Source: Benincasa hispida (lineage: Eukaryota > Streptophyta > Magnoliopsida > Cucurbitales > Cucurbitaceae). Taken from it: 64,000 nucleotides of DNA. The position numbers and the translations under genes are program-made. The DNA lies in contig NC_052355.1 of NCBI RefSeq assembly GCF_009727055.1, positions 51,101,151 through 51,165,150 on the forward strand. The letters are read 5' to 3'. This document shows positions 12,488-22,790 of the stretch, piece after piece. How positions within the stretch are numbered: the first letter of the stretch is position 1; each line of letters begins with the position of its first letter. A model generated the notes under the pieces. It ran no database searches. It worked only from the letters and a program-made list of their open reading frames with translations, and was not told where the DNA came from.

Positions 12488-12864
12488 TGTAAGGACGAAG
12501 AAGAAAGGGTAGGTAAACGATCGTAGTCAAAGACTAAACGATCATTGAGAGGTGAAGGCTAAATGATCGTTGAGGGAAAGGCTAGACGATCGTGGAGAGA
12601 AAAGCTAGACGATCGTGGTCAAATACCTAGACGATCGTTGAGAAAAGAGTGAACGATAGGACAGGCGTCTGCACGATAAGGGAAAATGTGTAGACGATAG
12701 GTGGAAGACTGCACGATTAGGTTGATCGTGTAGGCGACAGAAAGTACACGATTGAAAGTAGACGATTGGGTTGAAGTGTACACGATAGGACTTAGATGAT
12801 AGAGGAAAGTTACTACACGATTGGTAGAGAGCATAAACGACAGAAGAATTTGAGTAAGACAATC

Positions 12865-12898
12865 CTCTTATACACATCTAGATGTGTATAAGAGACAG
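12865..12898. other. Truncated Tn5/Nextera mate-pair junction adapter (artefact)
   Basis: 34 nt: CTCTTATACACATCT followed directly by its inverted partner AGATGTGTATAAGAGACAG. This is the double Tn5 mosaic end left by Nextera mate-pair circularisation, lacking its first four bases. It is library sequence, not genome. Confidence 0.97.
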
Positions 12899-13016
12899 CG
12901 ATAGGACTTAGACGATAGAGGAAAGTTACTACACGATTGGTAGAGAGCATAAACGACAGAAGAAATTTGAATAAGACGATCGGCCTTCACAACTGATGAC
13001 GATCATTGTGTAGCGA

Positions 13017-13054
13017 CTGTCTCTTATACACATCTAGATGTGTATAAGAGACAG
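13017..13054. other. Complete Tn5/Nextera mate-pair junction adapter (artefact)
   Basis: A perfect 38-nt palindrome: CTGTCTCTTATACACATCT joined to its reverse complement. It separates the second and third partial copies of the LTR tail, so the flanking join is untrustworthy. Confidence 0.98.
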
Positions 13055-13202
13055 GAAGAAGAGTACACGATAGGACTTAGACGATAGAGGAAAGTTACTA
13101 CACGATTGGTAGAGAGCATAAACGACAGAAGAATTTGAGTAAGACGATCGGCCTTCACGACTGATAACGATCGTCGTGTAGCGATATTTATTTGCATAAC
13201 TG

Positions 13203-13240
13203 CTGTCTCTTATACACATCTAGATGTGTATAAGAGACAG
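13203..13240. other. Complete Tn5/Nextera mate-pair junction adapter (artefact)
   Basis: The same perfect 38-nt double mosaic end. On its left is the LTR end; on its right the minus-strand RNase H frame of the copia element is cut off. The adapter translates into spurious residues at the protein end (LLYTSRCV in one frame, SYTHLDVYKRQ in another). Confidence 0.98.
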
Positions 13241-14345
13241 GCATTGGACAAGCCACGATATTCTGATTCGGCACTAGATCGAAAGACGACCTTTTGCTTA
13301 GAGGAGCTCCATGAAATGAGGCTTGAACCAAGGAAGACACAGAATCCACTCGTGCTTCGCCTGTCATCCGGGCAGCTGGCCCAATCGGCATCTGTGTAGC
13401 AAGTTAAAGCCAAAACAGGGGACTTGGTTAGAAGAATACCATGATTGGTCGTGCCTTTGAGGTACCAAATGAGCCGTTTTGTTGCTTGAAGATGAGAAGA
13501 TGTTAGGGCGTGCATGAACTGCAAAGCTTATTGACTTTGAAGCTGATGTCTGGTCTGGTCAGCGTACAATATTGAAGAGCACCAACTAGGCTTCTGTATT
13601 CAGAGGGGTTGTCCAGCAATTGTCTATCAGTGAGGGACAGTGAGGCGCCAACAGCCATTGGAGAGTGAATTGGCTTGCAGTCAGTGAGTTATGCACGATC
13701 AAGAAGACTATGAATGTACTTGGTCTAAGACAAGTGTAGGTGGTCTGAAGAGCGAAGCACCTGAATGCCAAGGAAAAAAGATAGATCACCGAGATCTTTA
13801 AGTGCAAACTAAGTATTCAAGCAAGTGATGAAGTGCTGAATAGTGGCAGGGCTATTTCCAGTAATAATTATATCATCAACATAGATAAGGAAAATGATTA
13901 AAATGTGGGAGTTGCGGAAAATAAACATTGATGTATCAGACTTTGCATTAGAGAAACCCCATTGTGTCAGGCATAAGCTGAGCTTAGAGAACCATGCGCG
14001 AGGGCTTTGCTTGAGACCATATAGTGCCTTGTGTAGCAATAATACGTGATCAGGGTGTTTGTCACTAATGAAACTAGGAGGTTGCTTGATGTATACTTCC
14101 TCAGAAAGATCACCATTGAGGAAGGCATTATGGACGTCAAGTTGCCTAATGATCCAGTCTCGAGACAAAGCTATTGACAGAACAAGTCGAATGGTGGTAG
14201 GCTTGACTACTGGACTGAAGGTCTCAAAGTAATCGATACCATAGTCTTGGTTGAAGCCTTGAGCAACCAAACGAGCTTTGTATCGAGCAATCTCACCAGA
14301 TGGAGTTTGTTTGAGTCTGAACACCCATTAATTTGCTGCAATGAC
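13241..14345 (-). pseudogene. Copia reverse transcriptase and RNase H (minus element, truncated)
   Basis: The RT starts near 14345 and includes [22 protein letters not shown] and [12 protein letters not shown] motifs and an intact YVDD box near 13860-13875. An in-frame stop follows at 13809, after which the thumb region continues to about 13530 across frames. RNase H (about 13524 to 13241) has the YTDADWA and STSGFCVFLG blocks and ends at SSAESEYRGL, where the adapter at 13203-13240 cuts it. The last third of RNase H is therefore missing from this assembly and may exist in the real genome. Confidence 0.85.
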
Positions 14346-15681
14346 TTTTGACGAACCTGGGGGACAAAAAGATTACATCGCTGTAATGAGACCACGTATT
14401 ATTTGTCTTGTGGGAGGTGCGGTTATAGGTTTTCTAGATTGCTTTTGTTTCTCAGCTCGGTATGAAGAAGAGCTTCCTTATAAGATCTGGTTCTGTTTTT
14501 TTCCAAGTCAGTAACGCTCAGATAGCCCGACGCCTTTGTGTTTAAGATTCCACTCTTAGACATGATGGATCATAGGGTGGCTATTAGGTTGTTGTAGGAG
14601 GTAGGAGAGTGGTGTTGGTTTACAGAAGGAAGTAGAATGGGAGGGTAGTGGTGAGAAAGCAAAGGAGAGTTAGATTGGCAGGGTGGCTCGGTCCACGAGG
14701 GAAAAGGGAACAGTAGGCCGCCTGAGTGAGTAATAGGCTTCGGTGGCTTCAGTGTTGATTAGTTAAGAGGTGTCGCTGAAGTGTGGGATGAGGAGAGGAT
14801 AATTGGTAGTAGAAGGATGATAGGTGAGACCGGGAATGAATCGGTGATGCTGAACCCCTTCGTTGACTTTTCAGAATTGGCAGGAATTGATGTGGGAAGC
14901 GGAAGCTCGCCGCATTAGACATTAGAAGAATGGAAAAACCTTTGTGGGGAAAGGTGAGGGAAGAAGTTGACTGAGGAAGGTTAATCAAAGAAAAAGGAAA
15001 GGCATTTTCATTATGAAGATGAACTTGCACTAGAGACATAAAATTCGAGTTACACAGTGGTGTGTTTGTGCGATGGATGGCAAGATTTTACCACCATTAT
15101 AAATAACAGAAGAAATGAATAAAGTCAACACTAAAGAATAACAAAACACAGGGTGTTGATCTATATTAGTGAGTGTGTGAAATAAGTTCATTGAATTGGT
15201 CAGTATTTTTCGGATATCAGGAAGCTAAGTGCAACCCAAAGTATTCTTTTTTAAGGAGTTTGGTATTATAAGGACCGAATTATGGAGTACAATGATTCAT
15301 AAGGAGTGACTTCATTGTCAGAAGAAGAAGCGTAAGGTAGATAGATTGAAACAGATAGGATGGCCAAGTACATGGAGGAGAGAGAGAGAAAGGAACCAAA
15401 AAGCTAATGTGAGCAAGAAAATAAGAGGAGATAGAGAAGACAAAGCAATGGTACACCAAACTATCAAAACAACATGACACTAATAATACTTAATCGTTCG
15501 AAACACAAGTAGCAAGTTTTGTTGGGGTAAATGTAAAGAGACAAAGGAAGAGAGATTGGTATTTTATTGCCATATTGTCTAACAGAAGATAGAAGGAGAG
15601 ACTTATTGAAACTCTTTCTGTGAGGTGAGTATAATAGGTGAATGGAAGTAATTAGATATTTAGAAATATAAAGCTATGAGC
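14346..15681 (-). mobile_element. Degenerate middle of the minus copia element
   Basis: This lies between the RT and the integrase core, where the integrase C-terminus and the variable linker belong. Several open stretches occur (14749-15039, 15280-15480), but no motif was identified with confidence. It probably represents the integrase tail and the Ser/Pro-rich linker after frameshifts. Nothing else was recognised. Confidence 0.5.
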
Positions 15682-15706
15682 NNNNNNNNNNNNNNNNNNN
15701 NNNNNN
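15682..15706. other. Assembly gap of 25 N
   Basis: 25 undetermined bases inside the integrase region of the minus copia element. The words on both sides (aagctatgagc left, aagctatgtgg right) are similar, which suggests the ends may overlap and that the true gap could be zero or negative. Confidence 0.99.
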
Positions 15707-16680
15707 AAGCTATGTGGAATAGAGGAGTGAGCAAGCATGGCTAGACCAACTTCAACGACATGCCTATTCTTTCGTTCGACAGTGCCGTTTTGTTGGGGTA
15801 TGTAAGGACAGGAGAGACGATGGATTATGCCAAGTTTGTCTAGAGTAGAAGAGAGAGCTTTGAACTCCTCTCCTCCATCAGTTAATGGTGATGGAGTATT
15901 GATTTGAAATCATAGCTTGCAATTTAAGAAAATAGGGCAGAACTTCATATTTAGTTTTCATTGTATAGATCTAAGTGAAACGAGAGAAAGCATCGATAAA
16001 AAGCAAGAAAAATCTATCTCCATTAATTGAATTGATTGGTGAAGGACCCCATACATCGGCATACACTAAGTTGAAGGGAAAGGGTGGACGAGAATTAGAT
16101 GTTTGAAAAGGTAAACGATGGCTCTTGGCCATTTGACAATGTTCACAAATTGATACATTGGACTTATTTTTGTACTTCAGTTTGCATTTAGATAACACAG
16201 AGTAAACTACTGGAGGAGAGGGATGTCCTAAGCGATGGTACCACAAAGAGAAATCCGTGAGTGTTGAGATGAAAGCAGTTGGATGAGATGAAGGATGAAC
16301 TGATCGTGTAGCCGATGGATTGACAGAGAGCTTGTATAGGCCACGATCAAGTGTGCCCCGGAGGAGTGGACTCTTAGTTTGGAGGTCCTTCACAACAAAG
16401 GAATCATGGAAAAATTCGACATAAGCATTGTTATCATAACACAAACGATTGATGCTAATTAAATTTCGAGATAATGAGGGTGTATTAAGAACAGAGTGAA
16501 GATGAATAGAAGTGTGCGATGTAGATGAAAGGAAAGAAGCAGAACCAGTGTGAGAGATGGGAAGAGATTTACCATTTCCTACGACAACTTGTTTACCACC
16601 ATAATAAGGGACAGGTTGTTGGATGTTGGAAAGGTCAGGGGTCATGTGATGAGTGGCGCCGGAATCCATATACCAGCCTT
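15707..16680 (-). pseudogene. Copia protease, GAG-pre-integrase and integrase core (minus element)
   Basis: MDSGATHHMT at the right end (about 16640-16669) is the aspartic protease motif. Next come a LWYHRLGHPSPPVVYSVL block, a zinc-binding CEHCQMAKSHR block and the integrase start VYADVWGPSP with FIDAFSRFT. A TAG at 15971-15973 replaces the expected Trp codon. Beyond it, reading continues to the QQNGTVERKNRHVVE integrase motif (about 15725-15800) before the N gap. The frame between the two parts is broken. Confidence 0.85.
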
Positions 16681-17993
16681 CATCGGGGTGATTGGTTGTT
16701 GGAGCAGGGGGGTAGTAATATAGGGCAGCGGCTGTGGTGGGATTGGTGTGGCTTGAGCAAAGTGAGCTTAAGGATGTTGGATGGTTCTATACTTTGGATT
16801 GTCAATGTTGTAGCATGACAGAGCTGTATGGCCAAACTTGTTACAGATTTGGCATTGCAGGCGATTGGAGGATTGGGATGGTTGATAGGTTGTTGGTCGT
16901 GGAGTTCGGGTGGATGGTCGATGAGGTGTATAGTTCGTAGTAGGCATAGCAGAGAAATGAGGGTTAGGGAGAATACCTGGAAGAGCTTGAGAAGGATGGA
17001 AAGATGACCTGGTAGGTTACAGCCAATGAGGACGTCGAGGTTGGAGTGAGAGCTACGCGACGTTGGCTTGTATCTGTTGAAGTTGGTCCATAGCAGACTA
17101 GGATTCGAGCCGGCAGTCATATGCGATGAGGAGGCTGCGGACATCGACGATAGATGGGCGATCAGTCATGTTCTGAATCGAGGTCACGAATGGGTTATAT
17201 TCAGTGCCAAGGCCTTTAAGGATGTATGCAATGTGGTCATGGTAGGACAGTGGTTCTCCGATAGCGGCAAACTTGTCGACAATGTCCTTTATCTTGGAAA
17301 GGTATTGAGAAACACTGATGCCATCTTTTCTTATCTTCTGAAGTTGAGAACGCAAGCCCATTATTCGGGCTGTGGAAGAGGATTCATAGACTGTGCAGAA
17401 GGCTTCCCATATTTCCAACGCGGATTCATATCCAACGATTTCTACCATCTTATCTTCATTAAGGGAGGAATAAAACCAACTCATGATTGTTCGATTACAC
17501 TTCTGCCAGTAGGAGAAATGGGGATTGATTTGAGTTTGCTAAGGGTCGAGGTACTTCGGTGGCTGAGGTTAGGTACCATCAATGAAGCTTTTAAGGCCAT
17601 AGCCCATGATGAGGTTAAGGAGTTGATTCTTCCAGAGGAGGTAGTTTGAATCACTTAGCTTGACGGTGAGGGATTGAGACATGTGAGGGAAATTTGCGAC
17701 TGGGGATTGTGGGAAAGGAAGAGTGGGGAAGGGATTAATCGGTACCGGATTTTGAAATGGATGATGGTTAGGGATACTGGCATAGTGAGGGTGAAGGGGT
17801 GGTGGTGGAGGGCCATATTGCGGAGGGTAGAATTGATTTCGAGCAAAGGGAGGGGCGTACTGAGTAGCGGGTGGGGTGAAAACGGAGATGATATAGATAT
17901 GGTGGTCGGAGGTAGAATAGTTGAATGTATGCCTGGGTTTGATGTTACTGGGAGGGTAGAATTTTCTTCTGATGTACCTGAGCTCGGCGCCAT
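16681..17993 (-). pseudogene. Copia gag (UBN2 type), minus element
   Basis: It starts MAPSSGTSEENSTLP at 17993 with a Ser/Pro-rich leader. The retrotransposon capsid block (about 17484 to 17098) contains WFYSSLNEDKMVEIVGYESA, EIWEAFCTVYESSS and a SQYLSKIKDIVDKFAAIG helix, typical of UBN2-type copia gag. Frame changes occur at about 17655 and 17098. The ORF at 16680-17144 is the region toward the protease in a shifted frame. Plus-strand ORFs here (17068-17649 and 17674-18018) are shadows. Confidence 0.8.
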
Positions 17994-18019
17994 GAGAGAA
18001 GAAGCCAGGATGCTTTAAA

Positions 18020-18031
18020 GCTCTGATACCA
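18020..18031 (-). other. Primer-binding site of minus copia element
   Basis: GCTCTGATACCA on the plus strand is TGGTATCAGAGC on the minus strand. It touches the LTR at 18032, which fixes the element's orientation. Confidence 0.9.
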
Positions 18032-18497
18032 TGTAAGGATGAAGAAGAAAGGGTAGGTAAATGATCGTAGTCAAAGACTAAACAATCGTTGAGAGGTGAA
18101 GGCTAAACGATCGTTAAGGGAAAGGCTAGACGATCGTAGAGAGAAAAGCTAGACGATCGTGGTGAAGAAGGCTAAACGATCGTGGTCAAATACCTAGACG
18201 ATCGTTGAAAAAAGAGTGAACAATAGGACAGGCGTCTACATGATAAGGGAAAGCGTGTAGATGATAGGTGGAAGACTGCACGATTAGGTTGATCGTGTAG
18301 GCGACAGAAAGTACACGATTGAAAGTAGATGATTGGGTTGAAGTGTACACGAAGGAGAGTACACGATAGGACTTAGACGATAGAGGAAAATTACTACACG
18401 GTTGGTAGAGAGTACAAACGACAGAAGAATTTGAGTAAGACGATTAGCCTTCACGACTGATGACAATTGTCGTGTAGGGATATTTATTTGCATAACA
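18032..18497 (-). repeat. 5' LTR of minus-strand copia element
   Basis: 466 bp, TGTAAGGA...GCATAACA in plus orientation, so TG..CA ends on both strands. The left two thirds consist of degenerate units of about 20 bp around TAAACGATCGT or TAGACGATCGT. No matching 5-bp target duplication was found (GATTT before 12488, GTGCC after 18497); given the adapter damage, the left flank may not be genuine. Confidence 0.85.
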
Positions 18498-20891
18498 GTG
18501 CCACATGGCAAATGTTAATGGTTTACAATAACAATCATGAAAAAGAAATTACATATTAGTGGAACATGAAGCAGAGGAAGAAAATTACAGAAAAAAACTG
18601 AATGAAATCTGTTATATTCCTTCATTGATAATGCGCTCATTTATCAGATTCTTTCCAATGTTCTCCATTGTGAATTTACCATTGGATTGAGAGTTACATA
18701 ATTTAACGTCTCAAATTCTAGGGTTTTGATTTAACTCTATGATTTAGCATTTTGTTTCTATACTGTAACCGAATTATCTGGGAAGGAAGGAGAAGTTCTT
18801 CTGAAATGGGCCGGAAACCCAACCTACAAATTGGACACTATGTTCATTCCCCTTGATGCTTCAAGCTGTTAGTTTCTACCCCACCTGTCTCCAGCCTGAA
18901 TTTAATTTAGAAATGGAACTGTATTGTTTTGATTTTTCTTTTCTCTTAAGCTAGTTTTAGTATATGCATTTTATTTTCTTCATATTTTGATATGATTTTG
19001 TTCACTCTACATGGATTCTGCACAGGAAGGTTTGTACCAATGGAGCTCTTATCGTCGTTTATATGTCCAAGATCTTCTACATTTTTAATTACTGAACAAA
19101 TATAGTCTTTCATTTCAGCTCGACATGGTATAGTTCCCGTCTGTTCAGTTGAGTTTCTTTCTGCATAGCAGTTCTTCACAATTAAAATGATTGCATGTTT
19201 GATTCTGGCTGTGGAAAATTTCGGGTACTATGGAGCATGGATACTTCTTTCATTCATTTGAAATCTGCATGCCATGTTTGCACACTGGATTAAAGAATGA
19301 TTTATAAAAGCTAAAACATAGTGTGAACAAAGGGAGTAGGCACTCCTGCATTATTCCCATGCTAACTGTGCAGTATTAGATTTTTGGAGGACCACCATCA
19401 TGATGCCTCATCAAAAACGGCATGTGGAAATATATATTTTGTAGTCGGATCAATGCACCTCAACCTTTGCTGGTCATAGAAAAACAGTTTGTTTTCTGTC
19501 AAAACAGCACGCTTAACACAACCTATAGTGTAAAAGACATTCATTCCACATCTAAACTAAATCGAGTGTAAGGGTCCGTACTCTCTCTTTCGCTATTTCC
19601 AGACATCATACTGGCCTGTTCCTATTCCTAAATTTGGCTTATCAATCATGGTGGAAGTTAAATATATAACGATTGAGTTATTAACTTGTATTGATGGTCC
19701 CATTACACCTTTCTATACTTGAGTTTATCGAATTGCATCAACGCAAGTTGTCATCGTGAGAAAACGTTTTTTTTTCCCCTTTATAAACTTTGTACTGGAT
19801 CAAACTATCAAATGCTTCATCTGTTCTAGACTCTTGTGAGTAATGTGACTTTTACTTGAAATTGTAACTATCCCTCTGGCTTTTGTTCACAAGTGCGAAA
19901 GGTTTTAGCCTTCTGATAGGGCTATAGTAATAGACTGGATCTCATGCTAATGAAACTATCAAAGCTGTAAATGAGATTTTGTATGTTTCTTTTATACATG
20001 TACTTCTAATTGTCGACTATGTGATTGTAGCAACCATGCTAATAACTGTGTTCAAAGCTTTCTAGGGTCCCTTTGTTCTTGACTCTAGGGAGAGCATCTG
20101 ACTTTGCTTTCACTTTAATGATAAAACTTTGGCTTTAGAAAAGCTGCACTCATGGCAGTTGGCACTTACCTTTCAAGCTCATTTTTGCTATGCTTTTACT
20201 TGCTCTGAATTTTCTTGTTCGCTAGAAGATGGAATTCATAGCCCAGTTGTTTCCACCTCTTTCTATGATCCTTTTACATTTAGAATTAACTGTGTACGTC
20301 TATAATATATCATGATGTTGATTTTTATTGTTATAGGGAAGGAGATCTTTTCATTATTATCAATAATTGCTTCTGTTTTCTTTTCTGTTCCCGGTGATGA
20401 CATTCATCTTTAACCGCGAACTGCCCCCATGTCTGCAGCCTGTAGGTTTCTTGCTTTTCCTAGAAGGATTCTTTTCTTAGATATTGACACAATTCTGAAA
20501 CAGTCCATAAGTGATTCATCAGCTGGTTTATCTTTTTTTCTTTTTAGTATAACAATAAAAGGGAATCGAATCTCTAACTTTTTAGAAGGAATGTCGAGGC
20601 AATTACTGTTACGCTAAGCTCGTTTTAGTATTCGGCAGCTAGTTTGTCATATTTTCTTTTATTTTGTTTCTCTGTCTGTGCTTCACAAGTGTTTGTATGT
20701 GCAGGTTAAGTATTGGTGGAAACTCATATGATGTATTCGAGTTTTACCTTATGGAGTACACATTTTATGGGACGCCACATAACTCATTCATTTGATGATC
20801 AAAGTTGATTTAACGTCAAGAATTATGCCCACATGTTCGTGAATTATTTATGATCGACGGCTATTGTGTTTTTCCTCCTTATCTCTTCCAG

Positions 20892-20939
20892 CATTCATTA
20901 CAATCTGACTCGCCGTACTATGGCCGTTGGAACAGGTGA
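20892..20939 (+). other. Possible terminal exon ending YYGRWNR
   Basis: A pyrimidine-rich tract ending CTTCCAG precedes 16 codons (HSLQSDSPYYGRWNR, stop TGA at 20937-20939). The fit to a splice acceptor and the unusual aromatic/basic ending suggest the last exon of a plus-strand gene whose earlier exons may include 12257-12366. The sequence is too short to identify. Confidence 0.2.
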
Positions 20940-22707
20940 ATTATTGAGCCCTTTGTAGTTTTGGGATATCTTACAAGTTACAATGGGAAATGGGAATGTT
21001 GATTGTTTTATTGTTCGTTGGGTTGAAAGTTTCTCTGCATTTATTATGGAGGTTTGTTTTAAATGTGGTGGTTCCTTTTAGGTCCTCAAAGTGATGTGTA
21101 TGATGTAGTTCTTTGATACTTATATAGAGTTGGTTAAATATTCAATAGTTGCTTTTTTTGCTGTTGACTTACATAGTTATATACATAAATCCAGACTAAA
21201 AGGAGAGAAAGTGATTGAGTGAGGAAGAGAGCTAAATTAGCCGTTAGTTACAAATAAAGTTTCATATTGTTTAAGAAAATGAGAGATCCGTTTCATACAA
21301 GTGAAGATAATATTTTCATGATATGAAATAATTTTTGGATTCTAAAAGCTAAACTGTGAAATTTATGTCAAAAGTGGACAATATTATATTATTATAGAGG
21401 TGTGTTTAGGGTGTGTTATTTGTATTAAAAGCATAATTCTAATAAAATGTATTATTTTATTGTCTAGGGTTTATACCTTTCTTTATTTTGATCGTGCCAG
21501 TGTTTGATTTTTCTAATTGTTTATTTAGGCTTGTTGGGTAACTATTTCATTATTTAGTTTTTTGAAATTCAATCTATTTTCTCTCTCTTTTATCTTATCG
21601 TTTTGCATTTTCTTTAAGTATAAAAGTTGAATTCTTTATCAGATTTCAATCATATAAATAAATCATTAAAAATTACTTTTTTAATTCTTAAAATTTGGTT
21701 TGATATTTTAAAATATGGATAAAGAGTAGTTAATAAAATAAGAAACTTAGAGATAGGAGAATGTTAAAAGAGATTTAATTTAAAAATTAAAAAAAAAATT
21801 AACAAAAAGGGCTTTATTGTTTATTATCTATTTAATAATGACTTTGATATAGATAGATAGTCACTTGGGTTGTCCCTGTTGGTAGTGAAGTTGTTTGACT
21901 GGTCAATAGCGTGCGTGAGATGGAATCTCCATACTCTTTAGAATTATGCTAGAGTTTGCACTGCACTTGTATTTGGAAGTCGTGAAATTCAAGGGACGCA
22001 AATGCAATTAATGAGGTTTAAGAAGGATGTTTAAATCATATTATATACACTTTTTACTTTTGGATATATCATGGATTTTTCTTTTTTCCTTCTTATGGGA
22101 CCACGACCTAATTATCACTTATGTTAAACCATGAGTACACTAAATAATTAAAATTATTCAACTAAGATAAATTTTAACTTTAGTCTCTCTTTTTTTTTTT
22201 CTTTTCATAAAACCCTTTTTACTTTTTTTATTTTTTTTTTAACACCCAGTGGAATGGTGGTGAGGGTGGAGATTTGATTTGTGGATGTCATATGTTTTAA
22301 TTAGTTAACTATGTTTAAATTGATTATCCTCTTACGTATCTTGTGTATAAGTTTTTTTTACCGCATACTTTCTAAATATTATTTTTAACTCTCGGTGGTT
22401 GCACGATATGTTATATGAATTTATAAGAAACTAAATGCAAAAGTAAGGTTTTCCCCCTTAGATTATTTATGTTCAAAAAAGTAACTAACTACACGACATT
22501 TAACTTATCGTGTACCTTCAGTCAGCAGACGAAGTAAACACTTACACAGTTGTCTAGTAATTTGCATATTACAAGAGACATAAAACAATAAGCAAAAAAA
22601 CAAAAACTAATTTTTGTAATAGTTGTCCAACTCTACGACTTTTTACTCTTTAAAAAAAACCTTCATACTTTTAGCACTTGAAAAATTCTTATAAATAGAA
22701 AATTTCT

Positions 22708-22790
22708 AAAAATATTTACACTTTATAGTAAAAAGTTCCAAAAGTATTTGTATTTTTTGAACTTTTTTCTATAAAGTGTAAATATTTTTT
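22708..22790. repeat. Long inverted repeat (hairpin)
   Basis: The left arm (22708-22738, core atttacactttatag) pairs with the right arm (22759-22790, core ctataaagtgtaaat) with one mismatch over about 31 bases. The loop is about 20 bases. It is AT-rich with no coding content. It could be a small foldback element or MITE. Confidence 0.7.

Larger units (their letters stand above)
12488..13201 (-). repeat. 3' LTR of minus-strand copia element, corrupted by adapters
   Basis: It begins TGTAAGGA at 12488, as does the partner LTR at 18032, and finishes ...TTTGCATAAC at 13200. The partner is 466 bp. This copy is longer because its right-hand part (from cgataggacttaga through gacgatcggcc) appears three times, each time ended by a Tn5 junction adapter. 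The real LTR is probably about 460-470 bp. The left part is a degenerate minisatellite of CGATCGT-type units. Confidence 0.7.

Noticed and set aside
12605..13219. Several minus-strand ORFs (90, 71 and 61 codons) with repeated YRLS/PIVY text
   Set aside because: They translate the minisatellite and the Tn5 adapters, not a gene.
12865..13240. The palindromes taken as ends of a natural Tn5-like transposon
   Set aside because: Two mosaic ends abutting head to head with nothing between them, three times, are the product of library circularisation; no transposase or cargo exists.
17068..17649. 193-codon plus-strand ORF
   Set aside because: It is antisense to copia gag, which has clear gag motifs in the minus frame.
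17674..18018. 114-codon plus-strand ORF
   Set aside because: Antisense shadow of the Ser/Pro-rich gag leader.
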